Shown here piece after piece: positions 24,351-33,439 of a DNA stretch of 44,183 bases. Below the pieces are notes generated by a model. That model was not told where the DNA came from. It did no database searches and worked only from the letters and a program-made list of their open reading frames with translations. How positions within the stretch are numbered: position 1 is the first letter of the stretch; each line of letters opens with the position of its first letter. Both the position numbers and the translations under genes were made by a program. The DNA is from SYFI01 sp046095485 (GTDB lineage: Bacteria; Actinomycetota; Thermoleophilia; Miltoncostaeales; Miltoncostaeaceae), in assembly GCA_046095485.1 (NCBI GenBank), contig JBJTJN010000003.1, positions 1-44,183 on the forward strand, read 5' to 3'.

Positions 24351-26468
24351 TCAGGCGGGTCGCGCCGCCTCGGCCCACCGGGTTGCCGCGCCCCGAAGTT
24401 GCTGGGTGGCATCGATGATTCCCTCGAGGCCGTCCACCATCCCCTCGGCGTCCGGGTCGGGGTGACCCGCCTTCTGGGCCTCGCCCAGGTCGGTCCACGC
24501 CGCGTCGAGCATGGGCGCGAGCGCCGGGGCGGGGGCGGGCGGGCGTCGATCGCGTATGGCGTCGGCGCTGTCATGCAGCACGTCGATGACGGCCGTGACG
24601 GCGTCGGCGGTGCCAGGCACCAGGCGTGCGCGCTCCGGCATGCGGGTGCCCATCACGGCCATGCGCTCAACCAGGGCGAAGGTGGCCACCTGCAACTCGG
24701 CGAGCGGGGCGTCTGCGCCGTGGCGGGTGAGCGACTCGATGGTGACCCCGTCGAACACCTCGAGCGCGGCCCCCACGGCGCGCATGGCATCGCGCTGCGA
24801 GGCGGCCAGGTCGATGGTGCGTCCGCCTGTGCGTGCCACGGCAAGCCCCGCGGCGATGCCGTCAGCGGTGGCATCCACGGCGTCGGCGAGGGCACCGGGC
24901 AGCGCGGACGCGTGACGCGTGGGGAGCAGGAACGTGGCCAGCAGGAATCCCAGCCCGCATCCGATGAGCGTGGCGATGAACCGCTGCGAGGCGACGCCCG
25001 GCCCCATGGGCGCGGCAGTGGATGCGATGAGCAGCACCAGTGGCGTGAACAGCGCAATGCCCCACGCGTAGTTGATGTAGCGGATGAACGCGACCGCGCT
25101 GCCCAGTGCGATGGCCACCCATGCGACGAGCCACGGGTCGCCCAGCAGCCAGATGAGCGCCGCGGCGAGGATCGCCCCTACCGCGGTGCCGAGTGCGCGC
25201 TGGGTGGTGCGCTGCAGCGACGCCCCGAGCGCCGGGGTGAGGACGTCCACCAGGGTGATGGTGACCCACGGCCCGTGCGTGGTGAGGTCGAGCAGGTCTC
25301 CGCCGCCCGCCCCGATGATGGCCATGAGGCCCCCTGCGCCGACCCCGAGGCGGATGCCATGACGGAGACCGGGTGACGACCACCGCGCGGCCGCCTTGAG
25401 GGGCGCGAGCACGGGCCGGGGCACGTGCTCGGGAATGGGCGGCGCCTGCGGGTCGTCTGCGTCGAGCACCTCGAGGCCGCTGATGAGCCGATGCATCAGG
25501 CGCTCGGCAGGACGCGAGGGCGCGAGCGCGATGGCGGCATCGCGCGGGTCGGCGATGGCGTCGGCGCGCTGTTGCACCTGGCCCACGAGTTCGCGCACCG
25601 CGGCCTGCAGGGGCTGTGGATCGGGGCGCCGGCGATGCCAGATGGAATACGCGGCCAGCGACGCGGCAAAGCGGTCGGCGTCGGCGAGCACCTCGTCGCA
25701 GGGGGCATCGGAGGCCCCCAGCGAGATGATGGCCAGCATCGCGCCCTCGGCCTGCAGGGTGGATGCCCACAGTTGTCGTCGTCGGTGCTGCCAGCGCGCC
25801 GAGCCATGGGATATCGCCACGATGTTCAGGCGCGCGGTCTCGAGCGCCGATAGCGCCATGGCGTGGCGCCGCTCGCTGCGCGGGTCGCGGGCCAGCAGCG
25901 CGACGGCCTTCCATCCCTCGGCCACGTGCACCTCGGCCGGTGCGAAGGGGGCGAACGGCAGCAGGACGATGGATCCCAGCGCCACCCACAGGGCTCCTGT
26001 TGCGGCCGCCACGGCCGCCGCCCAGAGGGCCGGCTGGGGTGCCGTGCCCTGCACGACCACGAAGAGGAAGAGCGGGAAGGGGCCCACCACGGCCATGCGG
26101 GATGTCGATCCGATGAGTATTCCCGACGCCACGCCCACCGCGAGGCCGGCGAGGCCTGCCTGCCACACCGTGCCCGCGACCACCGATGCCAGCGCGGCCA
26201 CGGCGGCATTGACCGGCACCATGATGAGGTAGGCACCCACGTGGGCGCGGTACCCGCCAATGGGCTCGATGAGCGCCGTGAAGAACGCCGCGAGCGCGGC
26301 GATCATGCCGAGCACGGGCCGGCCGATGGCCAGCCCCACCATGAGGGGCCCGATCAGCGCCAGCAGCATGCGCGTGGCGCCGCGCGGGTTGGGGCGGCCC
26401 GTGCCCGGCGCGGTCAGGCGGAGTGCCATCCACGTGGGGCTGCCCGGCCGGGCACCCGCCGTGCTCAC
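24351..26468 (-). CDS. FUSC-family membrane protein (second of tandem pair)
   Basis: The 705-residue protein has two hydrophobic blocks, each of about five to six helices: an N-terminal one (RMLLALIGPLMVGLAIG onward) and a C-terminal one after a 170-residue soluble section, beginning at LRHGIRLGVGAGGLMAI and containing HGPWVTITLV and TTQRALGTAVGAI, hallmarks of the FUSC/aromatic acid exporter family. The GTG start overlaps the stop of the upstream paralogue (GTGA). The two proteins align over the C-terminal block, so they may form a heteromer. Substrate is unknown; family members export aromatic acids or polyamine-like compounds. Confidence 0.8.
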   Translation of the reverse strand: MSTAGARPGSPTWMALRLTAPGTGRPNPRGATRMLLALIGPLMVGLAIGRPVLGMIAALAAFFTALIEPIGGYRAHVGAYLIMVPVNAAVAALASVVAGTVWQAGLAGLAVGVASGILIGSTSRMAVVGPFPLFLFVVVQGTAPQPALWAAAVAAATGALWVALGSIVLLPFAPFAPAEVHVAEGWKAVALLARDPRSERRHAMALSALETARLNIVAISHGSARWQHRRRQLWASTLQAEGAMLAIISLGASDAPCDEVLADADRFAASLAAYSIWHRRRPDPQPLQAAVRELVGQVQQRADAIADPRDAAIALAPSRPAERLMHRLISGLEVLDADDPQAPPIPEHVPRPVLAPLKAAARWSSPGLRHGIRLGVGAGGLMAIIGAGGGDLLDLTTHGPWVTITLVDVLTPALGASLQRTTQRALGTAVGAILAAALIWLLGDPWLVAWVAIALGSAVAFIRYINYAWGIALFTPLVLLIASTAAPMGPGVASQRFIATLIGCGLGFLLATFLLPTRHASALPGALADAVDATADGIAAGLAVARTGGRTIDLAASQRDAMRAVGAALEVFDGVTIESLTRHGADAPLAELQVATFALVERMAVMGTRMPERARLVPGTADAVTAVIDVLHDSADAIRDRRPPAPAPALAPMLDAAWTDLGEAQKAGHPDPDAEGMVDGLEGIIDATQQLRGAATRWAEAARPA

Positions 26469-28687
26469 GCCGGTGCCCCCGCGGCCGGCGCCAGGCGCTG
26501 CCACCAGTGCAGGCGCGGCTGCGCGCTGGCCGCCGCCCACTCACCCGCCTCGCGTGCCAGGCGCTGCGTGGCGAACGCGATGGTGTCGAGCATGTCCACG
26601 GTGCCCGCCAGGCCGCGGGGGATGTCCTCGGCGGTGCGGGCGTCGTCCACCGCGGCGTGGGCCTCGGCCAGGCAGTCCGGCAGGTCGCCCAGGGCGGGGG
26701 GAGAGGTGCCGGCGCGCACCGCCGTCGCCACCTCGCGCAGCGCGCCGGTGAGCTGCGCGCGCACCTCGGCGGCGCCGGGGATCGCCACGCCATCGATGGG
26801 GATTCGCCCGGCCAGCGTGCCGATGTCGCGCACCAGCTGCATGGCGGTGGCCTCGAGTTCGGCCAGGGCATCGGGGCGGGAGAACGCCTCGATCGACTCG
26901 CCCATGCGGGCCTGCAGCACGCGGGCGGCATCGTCCACGCCCAGCATGGCGCGCTGGTGCACCTCGCTCATGGCCGTGCGCGGCAGGTCGCCCGCGGCCA
27001 CGCGCAGCACGGCGCCGAGGTCGTCGGCCGAGGTGTCGATGCTCGCCCCCAGCACGGCCGGCAACTGCTCGCCGCTGCGCGTGGGCCACGCGAACGCGGC
27101 GATGGCCAGGCCGATCACGCACGCCACCCCCGTGGCGATGATGCGTTCGCTCGCGATGGCGGCATCGAGCCCCGCGCCCACGGCCGAGAGCAGCAGCGAC
27201 AGCGGCGTGAACAGCGTGATGAACCACAGGTAGTTGACCGGCTGCAGCAGCGCGGCGAGCGCCCCCACCACCAGGATCGCCGCGGCCATCGCGTACGGGC
27301 AGCCCTGGGCGATGGCCAGCAGCACCATGGCCACCACGGCGCCGAGCGCGGTGCCGAGGGCGCGCTGGGCGGCGATCTGCACCGAGTCGCCGAGCGTGGG
27401 CTGCAGCACGCCCACCAGCGCGATGGACACCCACTGCCCGTGCGTGATGCCGATCACCGGCGTGCCGGCGAGCGCGGTGAACACCCCCACCGAGAGCCCG
27501 GTGGCGATGCCCAGGCGAAGCCCGTGGCGCATGGCGGTGCATCGCGGGTCGAGCGCGGCCCGCAGCGACACGCCCTTGGCAGGCCTGCGGGGGCGGGTGA
27601 TGGTGATCTGCGGCGGGTCGGGCAGCTCGAGCGCGTCGATGGCATCGCCGATGCGGCGGTTGATCCGCAGCGCCGCCCGCACGCGTGCGCGGTCCACCAG
27701 CGCCGTGTGCAGCGCCGCGCCCGTGAGCCCGGCGGGATCGGGCGTGAGCGACTTCAGGCGACCCACCGACTGCTCGAGCGCCTGGGCGGGATGCACGTGG
27801 GTGCGGTCGATGGTGCCGACGGCGATGTCGCGGGCGGCCGACTGCACCTTGCTGAGCACGTCGTCCATCGCGGCACGCACCGCGGGGTCGGCCTGCTCGC
27901 GCCGTCGCTCGTCCTCGAGGCTCGACACCAGCGACACCACGCGCGACGCCGCCACGAGCGTGGCCCACAGGCGCGCGGATGTGGCCGACCACCCCGGGCG
28001 CCTGCTGCGCACCGACGCCACGGTGTCGCGGGCCTGCACGATGGCCTCGAGCGCCGACTGCTGAAGGCGGTCGTCTGCAGGGGCACCCGCGTAGTCGGCC
28101 ACCGCCATCCATGCGCGTCCGGTGGCGAGCTCGGCCGGGGCGTAGGGGGCCACGGGCCAGGGGATGACGGCGATGAGGGCCACCCAGGCGGTGCCGACGG
28201 CCACCGCAAGCACCGACCACCCGAATGCCGGGGCGGGCGTGAACGCCTGGGCCACGATGAAGAGCACCAGGCAGGTGGGCGCGACCAAGGTGGGGATCGC
28301 CCCCCACGCCGTGGACACGCCCGCGGCCACGCCCAGCAGCAACATCGCCACCCCGGCCGCCACGGCGTGGCCCGAGCACGCGAGCGCCAGCATCACCACG
28401 AGGGCGTTGAGCACCGTCATCAGGCCGTACACGCGCAGGTGGCGCCCGTACCCGCCGCCCGGCTCCACCACCGAGGTGAACACCGCGCCCAGGGCGGCCA
28501 GCACGGCGAGGTCGGGCCGGCCCACGGCGATGCCGACGGCGAGCGGCGCGGCGAGGGCGATGGCCATGCGCAGCGCCGCGAGGGGCGCGGGGCGCCCGGG
28601 GCCCGGCCCGGCGAGGTACAGGCCCAGCCGGCGCGCGCGGCGTCCCTCCATCCCGAACACGCCGGGGTGTGATGCGGTGGCATCCAT
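26465..28687 (-). CDS. FUSC-family membrane protein (first of tandem pair)
   Basis: The 740-residue protein has the same layout as its downstream neighbour: N-terminal helices (AALRMAIALAAPLAVGIAV), a soluble middle with helical segments, and a second block with LRHGLRLGIATGLSVGVF, HGQWVSIALV and AAQRALGTALGAV. Its C-terminal tail is a soluble helical domain with acidic residues. The ATG at 28687 is preferred over longer in-frame starts that would overlap the divergent phhB gene and read as Arg/Ala-rich sequence; an internal ATG 12 codons later is also possible. It is divergent from the phhB-pyrD operon, 30 bases apart. Confidence 0.8.
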   Translation of the reverse strand: MDATASHPGVFGMEGRRARRLGLYLAGPGPGRPAPLAALRMAIALAAPLAVGIAVGRPDLAVLAALGAVFTSVVEPGGGYGRHLRVYGLMTVLNALVVMLALACSGHAVAAGVAMLLLGVAAGVSTAWGAIPTLVAPTCLVLFIVAQAFTPAPAFGWSVLAVAVGTAWVALIAVIPWPVAPYAPAELATGRAWMAVADYAGAPADDRLQQSALEAIVQARDTVASVRSRRPGWSATSARLWATLVAASRVVSLVSSLEDERRREQADPAVRAAMDDVLSKVQSAARDIAVGTIDRTHVHPAQALEQSVGRLKSLTPDPAGLTGAALHTALVDRARVRAALRINRRIGDAIDALELPDPPQITITRPRRPAKGVSLRAALDPRCTAMRHGLRLGIATGLSVGVFTALAGTPVIGITHGQWVSIALVGVLQPTLGDSVQIAAQRALGTALGAVVAMVLLAIAQGCPYAMAAAILVVGALAALLQPVNYLWFITLFTPLSLLLSAVGAGLDAAIASERIIATGVACVIGLAIAAFAWPTRSGEQLPAVLGASIDTSADDLGAVLRVAAGDLPRTAMSEVHQRAMLGVDDAARVLQARMGESIEAFSRPDALAELEATAMQLVRDIGTLAGRIPIDGVAIPGAAEVRAQLTGALREVATAVRAGTSPPALGDLPDCLAEAHAAVDDARTAEDIPRGLAGTVDMLDTIAFATQRLAREAGEWAAASAQPRLHWWQRLAPAAGAPA

Positions 28688-28705
28688 TACCGCAAGTCTC
28701 GTCGG

Positions 28706-28711
28706 TAGGGT
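28706..28711 (+). promoter_or_regulatory. -10 box of a leaderless promoter (phhB operon)
   Basis: TAGGGT lies 6 bases before the ATG at 28718, the same hexamer and spacing as at 5900. Confidence 0.5.
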
Positions 28712-28717
28712 TGCGTC

Positions 28718-29005
28718 ATGGCCCTGCTCAGCGACGACGACATCAGCATCGCCCTGGCGACCCTGCCCGGCTGGGGCATCGAGGACGGCATGCTCGTGAA
28801 GAAGTACGTCTTCCCCGAGGGCTTCATGCCGGCCATCGCGTTCGTGAACCGCGTGGCCAACGCCGCCGAGGCCGCCGACCACCACCCCGACATCGACATC
28901 CGGTGGAACACCGTGCGCATCGCGGTGGTCACGCATGACCAGGGCGGCATCACCGAGAAGGACACCGCACTGGCCGCCGAATGCGACCGACTGGCGGTGG
29001 CGTGA
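28718..29005 (+). CDS. phhB: 4a-hydroxytetrahydrobiopterin dehydratase (pterin carbinolamine dehydratase)
   Basis: The 95-residue protein matches the PCD/DCoH family in length and motifs: LPGWGIEDGML near the start, a central helix FVNRVANAAEAADHHPDIDI with the catalytic His pair, RWNTVRIAVVTHDQGGITEKD, and a final helix. The enzyme dehydrates the carbinolamine formed by pterin-dependent hydroxylases. No aromatic hydroxylase gene is in the window, so it may instead serve pterin repair or molybdopterin chemistry. The stop overlaps the GTG of pyrD. Confidence 0.93.
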   Translation: MALLSDDDISIALATLPGWGIEDGMLVKKYVFPEGFMPAIAFVNRVANAAEAADHHPDIDIRWNTVRIAVVTHDQGGITEKDTALAAECDRLAVA

Positions 29006-30114
29006 CGACCGACCCCGCCGCGCTGCTGCGGCGGGCCGCATTCCGCATGGACCCCGAGCGGGCGCATGAGTCGGCGCTGCGCGCCCTGCAGGTGGGCGGC
29101 CCCGCGCTCTCCGCCGCATCGTCGTGGCTGGCCAAGCGCGATGCCACGGTGGGGCAGAGCATCATGGGCATGGAGTTCCCCTCGCCCGTGGGGCTCGCGG
29201 CCGGATACGACAAGTACGGCCGCGCCGTGCGGGCATGGGGGCGCCTCGGCTTCGGGTTCGCGGAGATCGGCACGGTCACCGCGCGGCCCCAGCCCGGCAA
29301 CCCGAAGCCGCGCCTGTTCCGCCTGCCCGATGACGAGGCCATCGTCAATCGCATGGGCTTCAACAACGATGGCGCGGCCGTGACGGCCCGCCGCATCGCC
29401 GACGCCCGCCGGGGCGCGGGCGCCGGGGTTCCGATCGGCGTGAACATCGGCAAGTCGAAGGTGACGCCGTTGGATCGCGCCGCCGAGGACCACCTGGCGT
29501 CATTCCGCCTGCTGCGCGGGGTGGCCGACTTCGTGGTGGTGAACGTGTCGTCGCCCAACACGCCGGGGCTGCGCGAGCTGCAGGACCGGGCGCACCTCAC
29601 GGCGATCCTCGGCGCGCTGCGCGATGAGGATGCCTCCATGCGCCGCCGCGACGGCCGCGTGCCCATGCCGTTCCTCGTGAAGCTGGCGCCCGACCTGCCG
29701 GATGGGCAGATCGAGGACGCCGTCGACCTGGCGGGCGAGTTGGGGCTCTCGGGCGTGGTGCTCACCAACACCACCATCACGCGGGACGGGCTGTCGAACC
29801 CCGACGTGCCCGCGGCCGCGGAGCAGGGCGGTCTGTCCGGCCCGCCGCTGCGGGCGCGTGCCGGCGAGGCAGTGCGCGTGGCGGCGCGCCGGGCATCGGG
29901 CGACATGGTGATCATCGGGGTGGGCGGCGTGATGGATGCCGACGATGCCTGGGACCGCCTGGCGGGTGGCGCATCGCTGGTGGAGGTGTGGACCGGCCTG
30001 GTGTACCGCGGTCCGCTGATCGCCCGCGACATCACGCTGGGCCTCATGCACCGCATGCGCGCAGAGGGCGTGAGCCACATCTCGGAGGTCGTCGGCAGCG
30101 ACCTGGGTGCCTGA
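29002..30114 (+). CDS. pyrD: Dihydroorotate dehydrogenase (quinone), class 2
   Basis: The 370-residue protein is a class 2 enzyme: an N-terminal helical membrane-association part (MDPERAHESALRAL), FPSPVGLAAGYDKYG at the start of the barrel, NRMGFNND, VNIGKSK, and NVSSPNTPGLREL (about 181-193) with the catalytic Ser that replaces Cys of class 1. Further FMN contacts are seen at KLAPDL, TNTT and GVGGV. It oxidises dihydroorotate to orotate in pyrimidine synthesis, passing electrons to quinone. GTG 29002 is chosen because it overlaps the preceding stop (GTGA). It is followed by the antiporter with a one-base overlap (TGATG). Confidence 0.95.
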   Translation: MTTDPAALLRRAAFRMDPERAHESALRALQVGGPALSAASSWLAKRDATVGQSIMGMEFPSPVGLAAGYDKYGRAVRAWGRLGFGFAEIGTVTARPQPGNPKPRLFRLPDDEAIVNRMGFNNDGAAVTARRIADARRGAGAGVPIGVNIGKSKVTPLDRAAEDHLASFRLLRGVADFVVVNVSSPNTPGLRELQDRAHLTAILGALRDEDASMRRRDGRVPMPFLVKLAPDLPDGQIEDAVDLAGELGLSGVVLTNTTITRDGLSNPDVPAAAEQGGLSGPPLRARAGEAVRVAARRASGDMVIIGVGGVMDADDAWDRLAGGASLVEVWTGLVYRGPLIARDITLGLMHRMRAEGVSHISEVVGSDLGA

Positions 30115-31304
30115 TGGGCATCATCGAGCAGCTCGCCGTCATCCTGGTGGCGGTGGCCGTGATGTCGCTGCTCAGCGAGCGCCTTCGCATCTCGGCGATA
30201 CCGCTGTTCATGCTGGCGGGCATCATCCTCGGGCCGTTCGAGCCGTTCCCGGCGGTGATCGAACTGGGCGAGCCGCTGTACCTGCTCGCCGAGATCGGGG
30301 TGATCCTGCTGCTGTTCTACCTCGGGCTGGAGTTCAGCCTCGATCGCATCCTGCAGGCGCGCAAGCTCGTGCTCACCGGCGGAGTGGTGGACCTGCTCAT
30401 CAACGGCGGGTTGGGCCTGCTGCTGGGGTTCGTGCTGCTGGGGGTCACCGCCGAGGCCGTGCTGCTGGCGGGGATCATCTACGTGTCGAGCAGCGGCATC
30501 ATCACCCAGGCCCTGTTCGACTTCCGCCGGCTCGCCGACGACGAGACCGACCTGGTGCTGGGCACCCTGGTGTTCGAGGACCTCGCCATCGCGTTGTTCC
30601 TCGGCCTGGCGTCGGGCCTGGCCGTGGGCACGGCCGTGAGCGGCGCCGACCTCACGCTGCGCGCGGTGATCGTGGTGGTGTTCGTGGGCGCATTCCTCGT
30701 GGCCAGCCACTTCCTGCCGCGCTATATCGACCGCGTCAGCCCCTACATCGAGCGCGAGCGCCTGGTGCTGGTGACGCTTGCCGTGGTGGCGGGAGCCGCC
30801 GCGCTGGCGGAATGGATAGGGCTGTCGGCCCCGGTGGGCGCGCTGCTCGCGGGCATCCTGCTGTCGGAGACCGAGGCCCGCGATCGCATCGAGCGCCACC
30901 TGTTCGGCCTGCGCGACTTCACGGCCGCGATCTTCTTCTTCGTCTTCGGCCTGCAGATCGACCTCGGCAGCCTCGGGGTGGTGTGGGAATGGCTGCTGCT
31001 CGCCGGCGCGGTGGCCATCGGGGGCAAGCTGATCTCGGGATGGATTTCGGGCCGGGTCACGGGATTCACGCGTCGGCAGTCGTTCACCGTGGGGGCCAGC
31101 CTCATCGCGCGCGGGGAGTTCTCGCTCATCCTCGCGCAGTTGGCGGCCCTCGGAACGGCCTTGTCGCTTGACTTCCGCGACCGCGTGGTGTCGTTCGCCG
31201 GGCTGCTCGTGCTGGTAACTGCTGCTATTGGGGTGATACTTATGAGGGAGTCCCGCACTCTGGGACGCGCCATCTTCGGGTCCACCAGGAGGCAACAGTC
31301 GTGA
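30114..31304 (+). CDS. CPA2 K+/H+ (cation/proton) antiporter, KhtU-like
   Basis: The 396-residue protein has about twelve helices in the CPA2/Kef fold: an N-terminal block (IIEQLAVILVAVAVMSLLSERL), LFYLGLEFSLDRIL, YVSSSGIITQALFDF, and a late GASLIARGEFSLILAQLA typical of the core domain. No attached TrkA-N domain is present; the regulatory part is encoded by the next gene, as in KhtTU systems. The start overlaps the pyrD stop and the stop overlaps the next GTG. It exports K+ in exchange for H+ in the family; ion choice here is inferred. Confidence 0.88.
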   Translation: MGIIEQLAVILVAVAVMSLLSERLRISAIPLFMLAGIILGPFEPFPAVIELGEPLYLLAEIGVILLLFYLGLEFSLDRILQARKLVLTGGVVDLLINGGLGLLLGFVLLGVTAEAVLLAGIIYVSSSGIITQALFDFRRLADDETDLVLGTLVFEDLAIALFLGLASGLAVGTAVSGADLTLRAVIVVVFVGAFLVASHFLPRYIDRVSPYIERERLVLVTLAVVAGAAALAEWIGLSAPVGALLAGILLSETEARDRIERHLFGLRDFTAAIFFFVFGLQIDLGSLGVVWEWLLLAGAVAIGGKLISGWISGRVTGFTRRQSFTVGASLIARGEFSLILAQLAALGTALSLDFRDRVVSFAGLLVLVTAAIGVILMRESRTLGRAIFGSTRRQQS

Positions 31305-31804
31305 TCGAGGTGCGCGAGACCCGGCTCCCCGGTGTCGGCAAGAAGTTCACCATGCGCACCCAGCGCGGCGAGGACGTCTGCGCCGTGGTGCACATCGATG
31401 GACGTCGCGAGCTCTACCACCGCCCCGACCCCGATGAGGACGCCGACGCGGTGATCGTGCTCACCGATGAGGAGGCCCATGAGCTGGGGTCGATCCTCGG
31501 CGGCGTGGTGTACCGGCCCGAGCTCCTCGACAAGCTCGAGATCGCCCTCAAGGACCTGGCCATCGACTGGATCGACATCCCGGCCGACAGCCCGCTGGTG
31601 GGGTTGACCGTGGCCACCTGCCGAATCCGCACCACCACGGGCGGCACGATCGTGGCCATCATCCGCAGGGAGAGCTCGGTGGCCATGCCGCACCCCGACG
31701 AGGTGATCCAGGCGGGGGACACCCTGGTGGTCATCACCACCCCCGAGACCTTCGAGGCGCTGCAGCGCCTGGTCGCAGAGGGCCCGCCCGCGGACGCCGC
31801 CTGA
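31301..31804 (+). CDS. KhtT-like regulatory subunit (RCK_C/TrkA-C domain)
   Basis: The 167-residue soluble protein has an N-terminal part like KhtT (ETRLPGVGKKFTMRTQRGED) and a C-terminal RCK_C domain (about 88-160: WIDIPADSPLVGLTVATC, GGTIVAIIRR, PDEVIQAGDTLVVITTPE). In Bacillus KhtT gates the antiporter KhtU and binds c-di-AMP; the same role is probable here. AGGAGG lies eight bases before the GTG, a strong ribosome site within the antiporter gene. Here the order is antiporter then regulator, the reverse of Bacillus. Confidence 0.88.
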   Translation: MIEVRETRLPGVGKKFTMRTQRGEDVCAVVHIDGRRELYHRPDPDEDADAVIVLTDEEAHELGSILGGVVYRPELLDKLEIALKDLAIDWIDIPADSPLVGLTVATCRIRTTTGGTIVAIIRRESSVAMPHPDEVIQAGDTLVVITTPETFEALQRLVAEGPPADAA

Positions 31805-31825
31805 GCCCCGCGGGGCTCACCCGCC

Positions 31826-33439
31826 ATGGCTGATCCCGCACGCCGCGATCTGTGGTCGGTGATCACCGGCAAGGGCACGCCGTCGCTGCGCGGCCTGCTC
31901 ACCCGAGCGGTCATCGGCGTGGGCCTGGTGCTGGGCGTGCTGGCGGCACTGGCGATCGTGGGCCTGGTGGGTGCCACGTCGTCGTATCGCGACGACCAGC
32001 AGGCCGCCGTCGATCGTGCCAAGGCCTCGGAGGTGATCCTCGCCGACCTGCTCAACGCCGAGACCGGCGTGAGCGGCTACACCCTCACCGGCGGAACGTC
32101 GTACCTGGTGCCCTACGTGCGCGCCGAGGACACCTACCCGCGCAACATCCGCCGCCTGCGCACGCTGGTGGCCGGCGAGCCACCGCTCGTGAAGGCCGTG
32201 GCCGCCTTCGACACCGCGGCGAAGGAGTGGTTCACCGAGGCCCGCGACCTGGTGGAGTTGCGCCAGACCGGGCGCATCTCGGAGGCCGTGGCGCGAATCG
32301 GCGAGGGCGTGGACAAGCAGCGCCTCGACCAGCTGCGCGCCGAGCATGCCGACCTGCGCGAGCTGGTGGAGCAGCAGCGCCAGCAGGCGCTCGAGACCGC
32401 CGACCAGCGGCGGCTCTGGACGATCCTCGCCGTGGTGGCCGGCGTGCTGCTGGCCGTGCTGGTGGTGGCCACCGCGAGCCGGGCGCTGTGGCGGCGCGTG
32501 GGCGCGCCGCTGGGCTCGCTGCTGCAGGGTGTTCGGCGCGTGGGCGAGGGCGACCAGGACCAGGCGGTGCCCAATCCCGAGCATGCGGCCCGCGAGGTGG
32601 TGGGCCTGGTGGATGCCTTCAACGTGATGCAGGACCGCGTGGTGGACCAGCGCGAGGCGGCCGAGGCCAGCGCCCGCCGTTCAGAGGCCGCCCGCGCCGA
32701 GCGCCGCCTGTGGCAGACCGTGGAGCAGGGGCTGCTTCCCGAGAGCCTGCCGGCCCTGCCCGGCCTGCGCATCGCCGCGCGCTACCTGCCATCCAGCCCC
32801 GGGCTGGCGATCGGCGGCGACTTCTACGACGCCCGGGTGCTGGCTGACGGCCGGCTCGCCGTGATGGTGGGTGATGTCGCGGGCCACGGCGCCGAGTCGG
32901 CCGCCCGCGCCGCGCGCATGCGCTTCGGCTGGGGCGCGCTGGTGGAGGTGGACCCCGATCCCCGGCACGTGCTGCAGATCATGAACACCCACATCGCGGA
33001 GCCCCACGAGCGCGACCAGGGCATATACGCCACCATGTGCCACTGCATCATCAGCCCCGACGGCACGGCGGAGTTCGCGCTCGCGGGCCACCCGCGCCCC
33101 CTGCTGGTGGACGGCGACCAGGCAGGACTGGTGGAGGTGGATGCCCGCGGGCCGATCCTCGGCCTGCTCGACGAGGTGGACTGGCCCGTGACCCACCTGA
33201 CCGTGCCCCCCGAGGCCATGCTCGTCATCTTCACCGACGGCCTGGTGGAGGCCCGCCGCAGTGACGAGATCTTCGGCTGGCAGCGGGCGGCTGACGCCCT
33301 GCTGGCAACCCGGCACGTGAGCCTGGAGCAGCGCCTGGCATACCTCACCGAAACCGCCCAGCGCTACGACGAGGGCAACCTGCGCGACGACGTCGCGGTG
33401 CTCGCCGTGCAGGTGACGGGCGGGCCCGTCACGCGCTAG
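31826..33439 (+). CDS. CHASE3-HAMP-SpoIIE protein phosphatase
   Basis: The 537-residue membrane sensor has a first helix (about 28-50), an extracytoplasmic CHASE3 domain (about 52-195, with ETGVSGYTLTG), a second helix (about 197-217), a HAMP linker (about 220-275), a short coiled coil, and a PP2C/SpoIIE phosphatase domain with LLPESLPALPGLRIAARYLP, metal-site GGDFYD (about 330-335) and GDVAGHG (about 349-355), and late TDGLVEARR and LRDDVAVLAV. Such proteins dephosphorylate anti-anti-sigma factors, but no STAS or anti-sigma gene is in the window. Its stop overlaps by four bases the stop of the convergent response regulator gene. Confidence 0.92.
   Translation: MADPARRDLWSVITGKGTPSLRGLLTRAVIGVGLVLGVLAALAIVGLVGATSSYRDDQQAAVDRAKASEVILADLLNAETGVSGYTLTGGTSYLVPYVRAEDTYPRNIRRLRTLVAGEPPLVKAVAAFDTAAKEWFTEARDLVELRQTGRISEAVARIGEGVDKQRLDQLRAEHADLRELVEQQRQQALETADQRRLWTILAVVAGVLLAVLVVATASRALWRRVGAPLGSLLQGVRRVGEGDQDQAVPNPEHAAREVVGLVDAFNVMQDRVVDQREAAEASARRSEAARAERRLWQTVEQGLLPESLPALPGLRIAARYLPSSPGLAIGGDFYDARVLADGRLAVMVGDVAGHGAESAARAARMRFGWGALVEVDPDPRHVLQIMNTHIAEPHERDQGIYATMCHCIISPDGTAEFALAGHPRPLLVDGDQAGLVEVDARGPILGLLDEVDWPVTHLTVPPEAMLVIFTDGLVEARRSDEIFGWQRAADALLATRHVSLEQRLAYLTETAQRYDEGNLRDDVAVLAVQVTGGPVTR

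Noticed and set aside
26423..28672. Open frame of 749 codons on the plus strand
   Set aside because: Antisense to the FUSC gene; composition is Arg/His/Gly-rich with no recognisable domain.
28950..31295. Open frame of 781 codons on the minus strand
   Set aside because: Antisense to pyrD, antiporter and phhB, all of which have clear family motifs; the antisense protein is low-complexity His/Gln/Arg-rich.
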